From Rhodococcus sp. (in: high G+C Gram-positive bacteria) (GTDB lineage: Bacteria; Actinomycetota; Actinomycetes; Mycobacteriales; Mycobacteriaceae): a stretch of 64,000 nucleotides of DNA. Both the position numbers and the translations under genes were made by a program. The first letter of the stretch is position 1, and the number at the start of each line of letters is the position of its first letter. Shown piece by piece: positions 1 through 7,934 of this stretch. The DNA is taken from the NCBI RefSeq assembly GCF_023264675.1, contig NZ_JAHFVG010000014.1, forward strand, positions 62,001-126,000, read 5' to 3'. The notes under the pieces were generated by a model, which did no database searches, was not told the origin of the DNA, and saw only the letters and a list, made by a program, of their open reading frames with translations.

Positions 1-1
1 G

Positions 2-151
2 CTGGGGCCGTTCGGCGCCAAATCGATGAGCGAGTCGCCGTACAACCCGGTCGCCCCGGCTCTCGCGAACGCGATCAAGGATGCGGTCGGAAGCAGACTC
101 TACGAGTTGCCGCTGTCCTCGGAAAGAGTCTGGCGATCGCTGGATGGTTGA
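2..151 (+). CDS. Molybdenum hydroxylase large subunit, C-terminal fragment (partial)
   Basis: The reading frame is open from the window edge and ends at TGA 149-151, giving the last 49 residues of a protein. The stretch GAKSMSESP followed by NPVAPALANAI matches the C-terminal molybdopterin-contacting region of the xanthine dehydrogenase / CoxL family, where the Glu of the SES segment is the usual active-site base. The tail ELPLSSERVW is also typical of the family end. The substrate cannot be told from this fragment. It converges on the YbhN-type gene with a 52-base overlap of coding ends. Confidence 0.75.
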   Translation: MGPFGAKSMSESPYNPVAPALANAIKDAVGSRLYELPLSSERVWRSLDG

Positions 152-1179
152 ACGACCGGCACTCGCCAATTGTTCGTGAGGCGCCAGTACAGGTAGGCGA
201 CGAGCCCGAGGGGAATCGGAAGGAACCACGTCGCAAATCGGTACAGGAGCACTGCGGCAACCAGTTGTGCCTGCGCGTCGGTGGCCAACCCGACACCGAG
301 TACGGCAATGAGCGCGGCCTCGGCAACACCGAGCCCTCCCGGCGTCGGAGCCACGAATGCGGCCAGCCACATCGCGCCGAAGGCAACGACGATGCGATCC
401 CAGCCGATCTGGTTCTGGTCGAGGCCGGACATACGAACCGAAACGCCGAGGACGAGGGCACCGAGCAACTGCGACAACAGCATCGTCGCCGTCAGGGAAC
501 GCCAGCAGGTTCGCACTCTCGCGAGCAGATGTTCGCGAAAGTCCGCGACAAACTGTTCCATGTCGCGGGGCTCGATCCGCTTGATCCGCTTCGCCAGAAG
601 GGTGCGGGCTCTGGTCATGACGCGGCCGATCCTGCGCGCGAAACCATCGTTGGTGACCACGAGCGCAATCGACAGGCATACGGCGGTCACGATCACGCAT
701 GCACCGATCGCGATCCACACCGTCGACCCGGTCACCGAGCCGAATGCGACGAGTACCACCAACCCGACCGCCATCAGCGCGTACCGCGAGAGGTTTGTCC
801 AGATCCCGATCGCAATGATCGATGTCGAACTGTCGGCAACGCCGAAGCCCCACGATCGATAAATAGCGAACGTCAAACCTGTTGCGACGGTTCCGCCTTC
901 GGGCACCGTGTTGGCCAGGGCGAGGGATGCAGTTCTCGCGACCCCGGCCTGCCTCATGGTCAGGCCGGGCAGGGTGTAGACCATGGGACGAAACATGGAC
1001 ACCAGATACACCAGGCCCAGGATCGATACGACGACCACCTGCGCAACGGTGATCGAACTGAGTGCATCGGCCACCGCGTCGGAGTGTCCGACGGTGCGAT
1101 AGAGCAGCCACATGACCAGACCGACCACACCGTACGACAGCACAGCAGAGAGGATCTTGCGCACGTGCGACCGAGTCAT
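100..1179 (-). CDS. YbhN/UPF0104-type integral membrane protein (lysylphosphatidylglycerol synthase TM-domain family)
   Basis: This 359-residue polytopic membrane protein has about eight hydrophobic segments spread over the whole length. The motif PTPGGLGVAEAAL near residues 280-292 and an earlier PEGGTVATGL are signatures of the UPF0104/YbhN family, which is related to the flippase part of MprF. No catalytic aminoacyl-transfer domain is present, so lipid flipping or transport is the most that can be inferred. The ATG at 1179 overlaps the stop of the upstream Lrp gene (ATGA), so the two are probably co-translated. An in-frame upstream extension of about 49 residues is rejected because it runs inside the Lrp gene and looks unlike membrane protein. 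Confidence 0.8.
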   Translation of the reverse strand: MTRSHVRKILSAVLSYGVVGLVMWLLYRTVGHSDAVADALSSITVAQVVVVSILGLVYLVSMFRPMVYTLPGLTMRQAGVARTASLALANTVPEGGTVATGLTFAIYRSWGFGVADSSTSIIAIGIWTNLSRYALMAVGLVVLVAFGSVTGSTVWIAIGACVIVTAVCLSIALVVTNDGFARRIGRVMTRARTLLAKRIKRIEPRDMEQFVADFREHLLARVRTCWRSLTATMLLSQLLGALVLGVSVRMSGLDQNQIGWDRIVVAFGAMWLAAFVAPTPGGLGVAEAALIAVLGVGLATDAQAQLVAAVLLYRFATWFLPIPLGLVAYLYWRLTNNWRVPVVQPSSDRQTLSEDSGNS

Positions 1180-1613
1180 CGGTCGTAGAAGGTCTGAAGA
1201 ATGATAGTGCTCCGAGTCTGGACATTGGCTGTTGCGCGGATCTCCTGCAACAAGTGTTCCAGACCTCGCGGCGATTCGACACGAACCAGCAACACATAGC
1301 TTTCCGCGCCCGCAACGGAATGGCACGACTCGATGGCCGAGATGTGGCGAAGCCGGGCTGGAGCATCGTCAGGTTGGGCCGGGTCGATCGGGGTGATGGC
1401 GACGAAAGCAGACAGCGGCCGCCCCATCGCCTCGGCGTCGACCTGGGCGGTATATCCGCGGATGACACGACGCGACTCGAGGCGTCGAACGCGCGACTGG
1501 ACTGCCGAAACCGACAAACTCGCCTTCTCGGCAAGGGTGGCGAGCGTGGCGCGCCCGTCGGCGACGAGCTCGTCGATGATCAACCGGTCGATCCGGTCGA
1601 GGTTTTCACTCAC
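1176..1613 (-). CDS. Lrp/AsnC family transcriptional regulator
   Basis: A 145-residue protein starting at GTG 1611-1613. It has an N-terminal winged helix-turn-helix (residues about 5-50, including SLSVSAVQSRVRRLE) followed by an RAM/ligand-binding alpha-beta domain ending in ILQTFYD. The length is normal for the family. It is transcribed away from an acyl-CoA dehydrogenase 74 bases upstream and is coupled to the YbhN-type gene downstream. Its place relative to lhr and nei2 resembles Rv3291c in M. tuberculosis, a lysine-responsive Lrp. No lysine aminotransferase is visible here, so the effector is unknown. An upstream in-frame start at 1853 is rejected as non-homologous sequence. Confidence 0.85.
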   Translation of the reverse strand: MSENLDRIDRLIIDELVADGRATLATLAEKASLSVSAVQSRVRRLESRRVIRGYTAQVDAEAMGRPLSAFVAITPIDPAQPDDAPARLRHISAIESCHSVAGAESYVLLVRVESPRGLEHLLQEIRATANVQTRSTIILQTFYDR

Positions 1614-1687
1614 CTGCGCAATGTAGCTCAGACCGGGCTGTTTCGGCCTATCGGACAGCAGACAAATCCCGCTTCGAGGGGAATAGT

Positions 1688-2716
1688 ATGTTTTTCGTGA
1701 CGTCATGGCCGGAAAGAGCAAGAAACCTCGCCGACACGGTGTTGTTCCCCGAAGCCGATTCGGTGGACTTCGACGGACAAATTCCGGACAGCCACTTCGA
1801 GAGTCTTGCCGCCGAGGGTTTCTACGGACTGGCGTCCGGAGTCGGGGAATCACCGGAGATGGACGAGATTCCGGACATCATCGAGCTCCTCTGTGGTGGT
1901 TGCCTGGCTACCGCGTTCACCTGGATGCAGCACAACGGCGTCGTGATGTCGATGTCGAACACGTCCAACGCTGCGCTGAAGAGCGTCTATCTCGACGCGA
2001 TGATCGACGGATCGATCAAGGCCGGCGTCGCCTTCGCCGGCGCGATCCCCCGGCCACCGAAGCTGTTCGCCCGCCGCACGGACACCGGCTACGTGTTGGA
2101 CGGTTCGGCACCGTTCGTCAGCGGGTGGGGAATCGTCGACGTCCTTCAGGTGTCCGCGCGGGACGAGTTCGACGACTCCATCGTGCACTCGCTGATGGCC
2201 GCAACCGAGGGGGACGGTGTCACTGTCGAGAGGCTCGACCTCATCGCCGCCGATGCCAGCAATACGGTACGGATGCGATTCGAGAACGTCCGGGTCCCCG
2301 ATTCCAGGGTGGTTTCGGTGGTCACCGACGATCAGTTCCAAGCCGGGCAGATCTACGGATCGTGGATCAACGGATGCATGGCCATGGGGATTGCTCGCCG
2401 GGCGATCACCCAGATGACCGAGCTCGGACTGGACACGACCGCGTACTCGGCGGTTCACACCGAACTTCGCGGGCGATTCGACAATGCACTCGCAGGCGGC
2501 GACGACATGTCCCGCGTTCGCGCGGACGCGTCCGAGTTCGCCGTTCGGGCCGCCGCGGCTCTCGTGGCCGGGACCGGGAGCAGTGCGATCGTCGGACGGG
2601 GAACCGCCGAACGCCTCGTGCGCGAAGCGGCGTTCACACTGGTCGCTGCCGGCCGCCCCGCGATCAGAACTGCGTTGATCGACGCCTTGTCCTCATCACA
2701 CGAACAAGGGCGGTAG
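1688..2716 (+). CDS. Acyl-CoA dehydrogenase family protein
   Basis: This 342-residue protein has the three-part acyl-CoA dehydrogenase layout: an N-terminal helical domain, a middle beta domain (GYVLDGSAPFVSGWGIVDV, the flavin and substrate contact region) and a C-terminal helical bundle. It is shorter than the usual 380-400 residues, and the C-terminal domain lacks a recognisable catalytic Glu/GGxG block, so it may act on an unusual substrate or as a flavin monooxygenase-like relative. It is divergent from the Lrp gene, which could regulate it. Its 3' end overlaps the CPBP protease gene by 21 bases, tail to tail. Confidence 0.7.
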   Translation: MFFVTSWPERARNLADTVLFPEADSVDFDGQIPDSHFESLAAEGFYGLASGVGESPEMDEIPDIIELLCGGCLATAFTWMQHNGVVMSMSNTSNAALKSVYLDAMIDGSIKAGVAFAGAIPRPPKLFARRTDTGYVLDGSAPFVSGWGIVDVLQVSARDEFDDSIVHSLMAATEGDGVTVERLDLIAADASNTVRMRFENVRVPDSRVVSVVTDDQFQAGQIYGSWINGCMAMGIARRAITQMTELGLDTTAYSAVHTELRGRFDNALAGGDDMSRVRADASEFAVRAAAALVAGTGSSAIVGRGTAERLVREAAFTLVAAGRPAIRTALIDALSSSHEQGR

Positions 2717-3406
2717 CGCCAGAACCATTACCGTCGACCAGGCGACGTGCGTCAGGATCGGCGCGAGAATCCCGCCCGATGCCCGGCGCTGCAGAGCGAG
2801 GACGAACCCTAGGGTGATGGCCGCGAATGCCAACATCGGGTTTCCGCTCGCGAGGGTGACCACGGTGTAGACGACCGTGGAGATCAACACCGGCTTGCGA
2901 CGTCCGATCGCTGCGAACAGCGCCCCACGGAAGAAGATCTCCTCCGCGACACCGTTGAGCAGTGTGATGAACACGATAAGAGCCAGTGAACCGAATCTCG
3001 CGTGAGCGAGCACATTTTCGGTGAAGTCGGCGAGCGGTGGGATTTCGCGAACAACCAAGGCGCCGAGAACGAACACTGCACCTGCTGCGAGTCCGATCAG
3101 AATCGGCGTGATGATCGGCCGCCGCATGGACCCGTTGAATCGAATTCGACCCAGATGTAGGGGCCCGGACGCGAACCCCCCGATGATCCATGCGGCCGCA
3201 AGTCCGAGAGTCAAGGGGTAGAACGCGGTGTCACCAGGGCTCACCGAAAGTGAGATACCCAGCAGCACGGCGCCGACGACCAAGGTGATGCAGACCACGA
3301 TGCGACGACGGAGGAACGCCTTGTCCGTCTCCTGGTGATCTCGATCGATCTTGTCCACCAGTGCAGACCTGACGACGTCGATCACATTCGTCTGCCACAT
3401 CGCCAT
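2696..3406 (-). CDS. CPBP family intramembrane metalloprotease
   Basis: A 236-residue membrane protein with six to eight hydrophobic segments. The paired motif of the CPBP (CAAX protease and bacteriocin-processing) family is present: EE at residues 155-156 with R160 (AEEIFFRG), and a C-terminal His at about 220 (LTHVAWS). In this family these residues coordinate metal for intramembrane proteolysis. The start ATG at 3406 shares one base with the stop of the upstream NAD(P)-binding gene (TGATG), so the two are translationally coupled. The natural substrate is unknown. Confidence 0.8.
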   Translation of the reverse strand: MAMWQTNVIDVVRSALVDKIDRDHQETDKAFLRRRIVVCITLVVGAVLLGISLSVSPGDTAFYPLTLGLAAAWIIGGFASGPLHLGRIRFNGSMRRPIITPILIGLAAGAVFVLGALVVREIPPLADFTENVLAHARFGSLALIVFITLLNGVAEEIFFRGALFAAIGRRKPVLISTVVYTVVTLASGNPMLAFAAITLGFVLALQRRASGGILAPILTHVAWSTVMVLALPPLFV

Positions 3407-4590
3407 CAAGACTTTCCTTCCTCGTCGCGGAACACCCGTCGTATCACCGATCTCGCGTTGTCCGAAACTTTCTCGACGAAATCGAGGTTGGTGCGGACGG
3501 CTGCAGCCACCGGCCACGAATACAGAAGCTTGCGCGCTCCGAGTGATTCGGCCAGGTCCCAGGTCTCTCCGGAGGAGGCGGCCACGCCGTGGCGGCGAAT
3601 CCCGAGTGCGTCGCCGCCGCTCCACGTGGCGTCGGTCACCGCCAGTCGCAGCGGATCCTTCAGCGCTCGTACTCCCGGAGGCGTTCCAACGGACCCCAGC
3701 ATGCTGCGGTGCATGGCGGATTCGATCGTGGTGCGTCCGCCTGTAGGTTCTCCGGCGATGTCGACGATCGACTGTTCCGACGCAGTCATCGTGTTGTGCA
3801 GCGACCCGACGAGATCCTCGGCCAAGGCGTCGGGAATGGGGATGATCTTTCCGATCACTCGGCCGGCGAGTCCGGTCGGTACCCCCGGGGTCGGCAGGCC
3901 TATCCGGGTGAGATGGGCCGCCTCCACGTAGGCGAACAGCAGATCACGATACGGAACGATGTCCGGTCCTGCGATGTCGTAGCCGCCTGCGGGTACGACC
4001 TTCCTCGACGCGAGAAGGTAGAACAGCACGTCGTCGACAGCGATGGGCTGCACCGGGTGACTCAGCCACGTCGGGAGCGGCAGGATCAGAAGGCGATCGG
4101 CGAGGTAGCGAAGCATCTCGTAGGACGTAGAACCCGCACCGAGAACGATCGCAGCGCGTAGCCAGACGAGTTCGATGCCGTCGTGATCGAGCGCCTTCCC
4201 CACGTCGGCGCGGCTGGCGAGATGCTCGGACAGTTCCTCGTCCGCGGGCACGAATCCGCCGAGGTAGACGATTCGCCTCACACCCGCGCTCGCCGCGGCT
4301 TCCGCGAACTGCCGTGCAGCACGGAGGTCCTGCGCTCGATAGTCGTCCTGCCCGATTGCGTGAACCAGGTAGTACGCGACGTCGATGTCGCCGGCGGACT
4401 CGAACGCGGCGGCAAGCGACTCCTGGTCGAGCGCGTCCAGCGCAACCGTCTGCACCTCGGGGTACCAGTCGAACACCGCCAACGAATCGGGATGCCTCGA
4501 CGCTGCGACGACAGAGTCTCCGTCGCCGAGGAGTGCCGCGACCAATCGGGAACCGATGTAGCCGCTCGAACCCGTGACGAGAACGTTCAT
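3406..4590 (-). CDS. NAD(P)H-binding protein, atypical SDR / NmrA-like
   Basis: A 394-residue protein beginning MNVLVTGSSGYIGS, a textbook TGxxGxxG dinucleotide-binding motif. It continues with VAYYLVHAIG and RIVYLGGFVP, which resemble the YbjT/NmrA-like atypical SDR group. The N-terminal 210 residues are the Rossmann domain. The remaining 180 or so are less conserved and include the family-typical ALKDPLRLAVTDATW stretch. No YxxxK catalytic pair is clear, so it may sense NAD(P) or reduce an unknown substrate. It is the first gene of a two-gene unit with the CPBP protease. Confidence 0.75.
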   Translation of the reverse strand: MNVLVTGSSGYIGSRLVAALLGDGDSVVAASRHPDSLAVFDWYPEVQTVALDALDQESLAAAFESAGDIDVAYYLVHAIGQDDYRAQDLRAARQFAEAAASAGVRRIVYLGGFVPADEELSEHLASRADVGKALDHDGIELVWLRAAIVLGAGSTSYEMLRYLADRLLILPLPTWLSHPVQPIAVDDVLFYLLASRKVVPAGGYDIAGPDIVPYRDLLFAYVEAAHLTRIGLPTPGVPTGLAGRVIGKIIPIPDALAEDLVGSLHNTMTASEQSIVDIAGEPTGGRTTIESAMHRSMLGSVGTPPGVRALKDPLRLAVTDATWSGGDALGIRRHGVAASSGETWDLAESLGARKLLYSWPVAAAVRTNLDFVEKVSDNARSVIRRVFRDEEGKS

Positions 4591-4661
4591 GTCACCGAGG
4601 CTAACGGCATCGAGCGGGTTGTGCCCGCGGCGTCGACGGCGACTGTGGCATTGTTCGGTTC

Positions 4662-5261
4662 ATGGCACTGGTGCTTGCAGGCATGCGACTCCCCGACCCC
4701 TACCGTGGTTTCACGGTGGCACGGGTCGGACTCGACATTGCGGTGTCCGGTGTCAGATGGGCCAGGGACACGGCCACGTTCGCTGTGGAACTTGCGGCGA
4801 GAATCGAGCAACTGCTCGACGAGGTGTCCGCGCTGCTGGCACGTGTCGATGCCATCGTCGACGCCGCCCAGGTCGTCGTCACCGAGGCTGCCGTCACGAC
4901 GGAGTCTGCTGCCGGTGTCGTCGAGTCCGCGTCCAAGACGTCGGCCACCGCACTCGAACTGGTCGAGCTGTTCGACCCCATCGCTCAGCGATCGGCTCCC
5001 TTCGCACGCAAGTTCGTCGATCACCTCGACGAGGACGAGGTCGATGCCGCCATAGCCATGGTCGACGAGCTCCCCGGCCTCGTCGAGCACATGCAGGCCA
5101 TCATTCCGATTCTGGCTACATTGGACACGGTGTCCCCGGAGATCCACGAATTGCTCGGCGTCACAAAAGATGTCAGACGCGCCGTGATCGGGATCCCCGG
5201 GTTCAAGTTCTTCCGAAACCGCGGCGAGGACAAGTTGGCGGAGGAAGAAGGACGCGACTAG
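4662..5261 (+). CDS. Conserved hypothetical protein with long helical / coiled-coil core
   Basis: I do not recognise a functional family. The 199-residue product has a long Ala/Val/Glu-rich helical stretch (about residues 40-110, with ARIEQLLDEVSALLARVDAI) that looks like an amphipathic coiled coil, then an acidic linker and a basic C-terminus. There is no signal peptide or membrane segment. Similar actinobacterial proteins are often annotated only as hypothetical. It stands alone, divergent from the NAD(P)-binding gene, and ends one base short of the opposing acyl-CoA dehydrogenase gene. No Shine-Dalgarno is apparent before the ATG. Confidence 0.65.
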   Translation: MALVLAGMRLPDPYRGFTVARVGLDIAVSGVRWARDTATFAVELAARIEQLLDEVSALLARVDAIVDAAQVVVTEAAVTTESAAGVVESASKTSATALELVELFDPIAQRSAPFARKFVDHLDEDEVDAAIAMVDELPGLVEHMQAIIPILATLDTVSPEIHELLGVTKDVRRAVIGIPGFKFFRNRGEDKLAEEEGRD

Positions 5262-5262
5262 T

Positions 5263-6396
5263 TCACTTGACGAACGCGAAGTCGTCACCGCCGTGGTACT
5301 TCGTGAGCGTCTCGGAGATCGACCGTCGTGACGGCGGGTGAAATGCGAAGGCTTGCAACGCGCCTGCCAAGTAGCCGATTTCCGGCGACTTGATGAATCC
5401 GATCCCGCCAAGAGACTCCATCGCGATGGAACTGGCTCGCACCAATGCGTCGCGTATGGCGATGCGGCAGAACATCAGACGCGCCGAGATGTCCTGGCCT
5501 CGCTCGCCCTCGTCCACTGCCCGCGCGACACTCTCGATCGCAGCCACACTTGCCTCGATGTCGGCGGCAGCGCGGGTGTAACCCTCGTAGTCGCCCTTGT
5601 CGGCGGCGAGCATTTTCTCGAGCAGAATAGTCGCTCCGCCGAGGTAGTTTGCACTGATCAGCATGCCGAACCACAGGTAGCCGGTCATCTCATGGATGCC
5701 GTCGGGGTCGTCCTCGCTGTTGAGCATGACCAGGTCGGCGGGAACCTCCACATCCTGCAGGTCCACCTCGTCGCTTTCCGAGCCTGCAAGGATCGGAGTG
5801 TCCCAGAATTTGGTGACAGCCACGCCGTCGAGGCCCGCGGGGATCAGCGCGACGGCGCGCTCACCGTCCTTTTCTCCTACTCCCTCCACTTCAACGCTTG
5901 CCATGAGCAGATCCATGGACTTGGACAGGCTGCACGGCTTCTTGCTGCCGTTGACCACGTAGTTGTCGCCTACGCGCTTGGCCTTCATGGTCGGGATGAA
6001 GACACTTCCGCCGGGAGTGCCCTCCGAGAAGCCTGAGGCGATGACCGCGTTCTGCTCCACCAGCGCCGCGACGAGCGCTCGGTCGGCATCGGTGGCGCCC
6101 TTTGCGTACTCGATCAGCGATGCGACGGACAGATGGTGCATCGTGGTGGCTGCGCCCAGAGACGGCGAGCGAGACCCGATGGCCCGTTGCGCACGCACGG
6201 CATCGAGCGCCGATGCTCCCTTGCCACCCAGATCCGTCGGGACGATCAACGAGGTGCCACCGAACTCCTTGAACTTCGCAATAGCGTCTCCGTCCCTGCT
6301 TTCGAGGTCCAACAAAGGCGTGCGGTCCAGATAGTCCAACAAACCGGGGACGTAATTCTCCAAAATTTCACGTTCTCGAACCATCAATGCAGTCAT
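5263..6396 (-). CDS. Acyl-CoA dehydrogenase family protein of the oxoamine synthase locus
   Basis: A 377-residue flavoprotein-type sequence starting at ATG 6396, chosen because AGGAG lies 4-6 bases upstream. The middle domain (GFSEGTPGGSVFIPTMKA, then NGSKKPCSLSKSMDLL) and the C-terminal ESLGGIGFIKSPEIG identify the acyl-CoA dehydrogenase fold. The usual C-terminal RD and GT motifs are replaced, which suggests a divergent subfamily. Such members occur in secondary metabolism, where they desaturate or oxidise carrier-bound acyl chains. It is divergent from the alpha-oxoamine synthase gene across a 308-base AT-rich region, and I infer a shared pathway from that. Confidence 0.75.
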   Translation of the reverse strand: MTALMVREREILENYVPGLLDYLDRTPLLDLESRDGDAIAKFKEFGGTSLIVPTDLGGKGASALDAVRAQRAIGSRSPSLGAATTMHHLSVASLIEYAKGATDADRALVAALVEQNAVIASGFSEGTPGGSVFIPTMKAKRVGDNYVVNGSKKPCSLSKSMDLLMASVEVEGVGEKDGERAVALIPAGLDGVAVTKFWDTPILAGSESDEVDLQDVEVPADLVMLNSEDDPDGIHEMTGYLWFGMLISANYLGGATILLEKMLAADKGDYEGYTRAAADIEASVAAIESVARAVDEGERGQDISARLMFCRIAIRDALVRASSIAMESLGGIGFIKSPEIGYLAGALQAFAFHPPSRRSISETLTKYHGGDDFAFVK

Positions 6397-6704
6397 GATT
6401 CTCCTGTGGGATGTATTTAAGCATGGCAAACAAAGGTGAATCGAATTCGCAACCTATGCAACACTACCCCTGCATCTACCAGGCGAAACATGCAAGTTTT
6501 AGTAAAATCCAGGCCAAGAAAAGCGGGACAATAGTTTGTTTCGATTTCTTTCGAGTCCTTCACCAGCATGAACACATAATTCACCCCATAAACTCACATT
6601 TCGACCCATCCGGATTTCGCACTGCGCCGAATCACCTCCGAATTCGCGACCATCGATCCAGCCAGCTCGTGCACACTTTCCGATGCGTCAGGAGACCAGG
6701 AACG
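6397..6704. promoter_or_regulatory. Divergent AT-rich intergenic region between acyl-CoA dehydrogenase and oxoamine synthase genes
   Basis: This 308-base stretch is clearly richer in A and T than its surroundings and has no convincing coding potential on either strand. It must hold the promoters of both flanking genes, since both start here and face away from each other. AAT-rich runs occur around 6413-6420 and 6500-6508, but I could not assign -35/-10 pairs with confidence. An in-frame upstream extension of the oxoamine synthase into this region is rejected because it lacks homology and has atypical base composition. Confidence 0.5.
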
Positions 6705-7934
6705 ATGACCGTCAACCGATTGATCAAACGACTCGACGGCGACGAACGAGTCGATTTACTGCGCGCATCACGAGAGTCGGACGTGATTCCGTACTTCCGC
6801 GTGATGCAATCAGCCACCGCACCGATCGTGCAGGTGGAGGGAAACGACAAGATCATGTTGGGCTCCAACAACTATCTGGGCCTTGCCGATCACCCGGACA
6901 TCACTGCCGCAGCACGCAAGGCGCTCGACACGTTCGGGTCCGCCATCACCGGCTCCAGGTTGCTCAACGGCACCATGGACATCCACCTCGAACTCGAGAA
7001 CGAAATCCGGGAATGGCACGGCACCGAGGACGCGATGGTGTTCACCACCGGATATCAAACCAACCTTGGGACCATTGCGGCCGTCGTCGGCAAGGGCGAC
7101 GTCATCGTCGTCGATGCAGCGGCACACGCATCCATTCGAGACGGCAGCTCGTTGTCGGGCGCTACCGTGCGCAAGTTCGCTCACAACGACATGACGGACC
7201 TCGAAACCCAGCTACAGGCTCCTGTCGTCGGCGACGGAGCCGTGCTGGTGATCGTCGACGGCCTCTACTCCATGGAAGGCGACCTCGCGCCGCTGGGCGA
7301 GGTGACGGCATTGTGCCGCAAATACGGTGCAGCGTTGATGGTCGACGAAGCCCACAGTCTCGGCATCTACGGCGACACCCTCACCGGCGCAGCCGAATTG
7401 TTCGGAACCGCAGGCGAAACCGACATCCGGATGGCATCACTGTCGAAGAGTCCGAGCTCCACCGGAGGCTTCATCGCAGGTTCACACGATCTGATGGATT
7501 CGCTTCGTATTCATGCGCGCGCATTCCTCTTCACCACGTCCGGTGTACCGGCCGCCGTCGGCGCTTCGCTCGCGTCCGTCAAGCTGATCAGGAGCGAAGA
7601 AGGTCGCCAGCGCGCCCGGCGCGTGCTCGAGAACGCGGAGACCTTGCGCAGTGGACTCGCGGCGGAAGGACTCGCCGTCGGCGGACGCTCGCCCGTGCCG
7701 GGGGGCGAGACTGCCTCTCCCATCGTTTCGCTCCATGTCGGCGACGATCTGGTGGCGATCAATTTGTGGAAGACGCTGTTCGACAAGGGTGTGTTCACCT
7801 CGGCCGCACTCCATCCAGCAGTTCCGCGCAGCGGTGCACTGCTACGACTGTGCGTCATGGCCTCGCACTCGGACGAGCAACTTCGCGCCGCCACATCCAT
7901 CATCGCCGAATCCGTCGCGGAGTTGCCCTCGTGA
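6705..7934 (+). CDS. Alpha-oxoamine synthase family PLP enzyme (AONS / serine palmitoyltransferase-like)
   Basis: A 409-residue fold-type I PLP enzyme. Family marks are NNYLGLADHP near residue 58, SRLLNGTMDIHLELE, DEAHSLG (Asp214, His217) and the PLP lysine Lys248 in SLSKSPSSTGGF. These enzymes condense an amino acid with an acyl-thioester to make an alpha-amino ketone with loss of CO2. The lysine context resembles serine palmitoyltransferase or CAI-1 synthase-type members as much as BioF. No other biotin gene is nearby, so biotin synthesis is unlikely. The start ATG has AGGAG 10 bases upstream. It overlaps the next gene by GTGA, so the SDR fusion is coupled and may reduce its ketone product. 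Confidence 0.8.
   Translation: MTVNRLIKRLDGDERVDLLRASRESDVIPYFRVMQSATAPIVQVEGNDKIMLGSNNYLGLADHPDITAAARKALDTFGSAITGSRLLNGTMDIHLELENEIREWHGTEDAMVFTTGYQTNLGTIAAVVGKGDVIVVDAAAHASIRDGSSLSGATVRKFAHNDMTDLETQLQAPVVGDGAVLVIVDGLYSMEGDLAPLGEVTALCRKYGAALMVDEAHSLGIYGDTLTGAAELFGTAGETDIRMASLSKSPSSTGGFIAGSHDLMDSLRIHARAFLFTTSGVPAAVGASLASVKLIRSEEGRQRARRVLENAETLRSGLAAEGLAVGGRSPVPGGETASPIVSLHVGDDLVAINLWKTLFDKGVFTSAALHPAVPRSGALLRLCVMASHSDEQLRAATSIIAESVAELPS

Noticed and set aside
6411-6704. Upstream in-frame extension of the oxoamine synthase
   Set aside because: AT-rich, non-homologous, with the family fold starting after the ATG at 6705, which has an AGGAG site.
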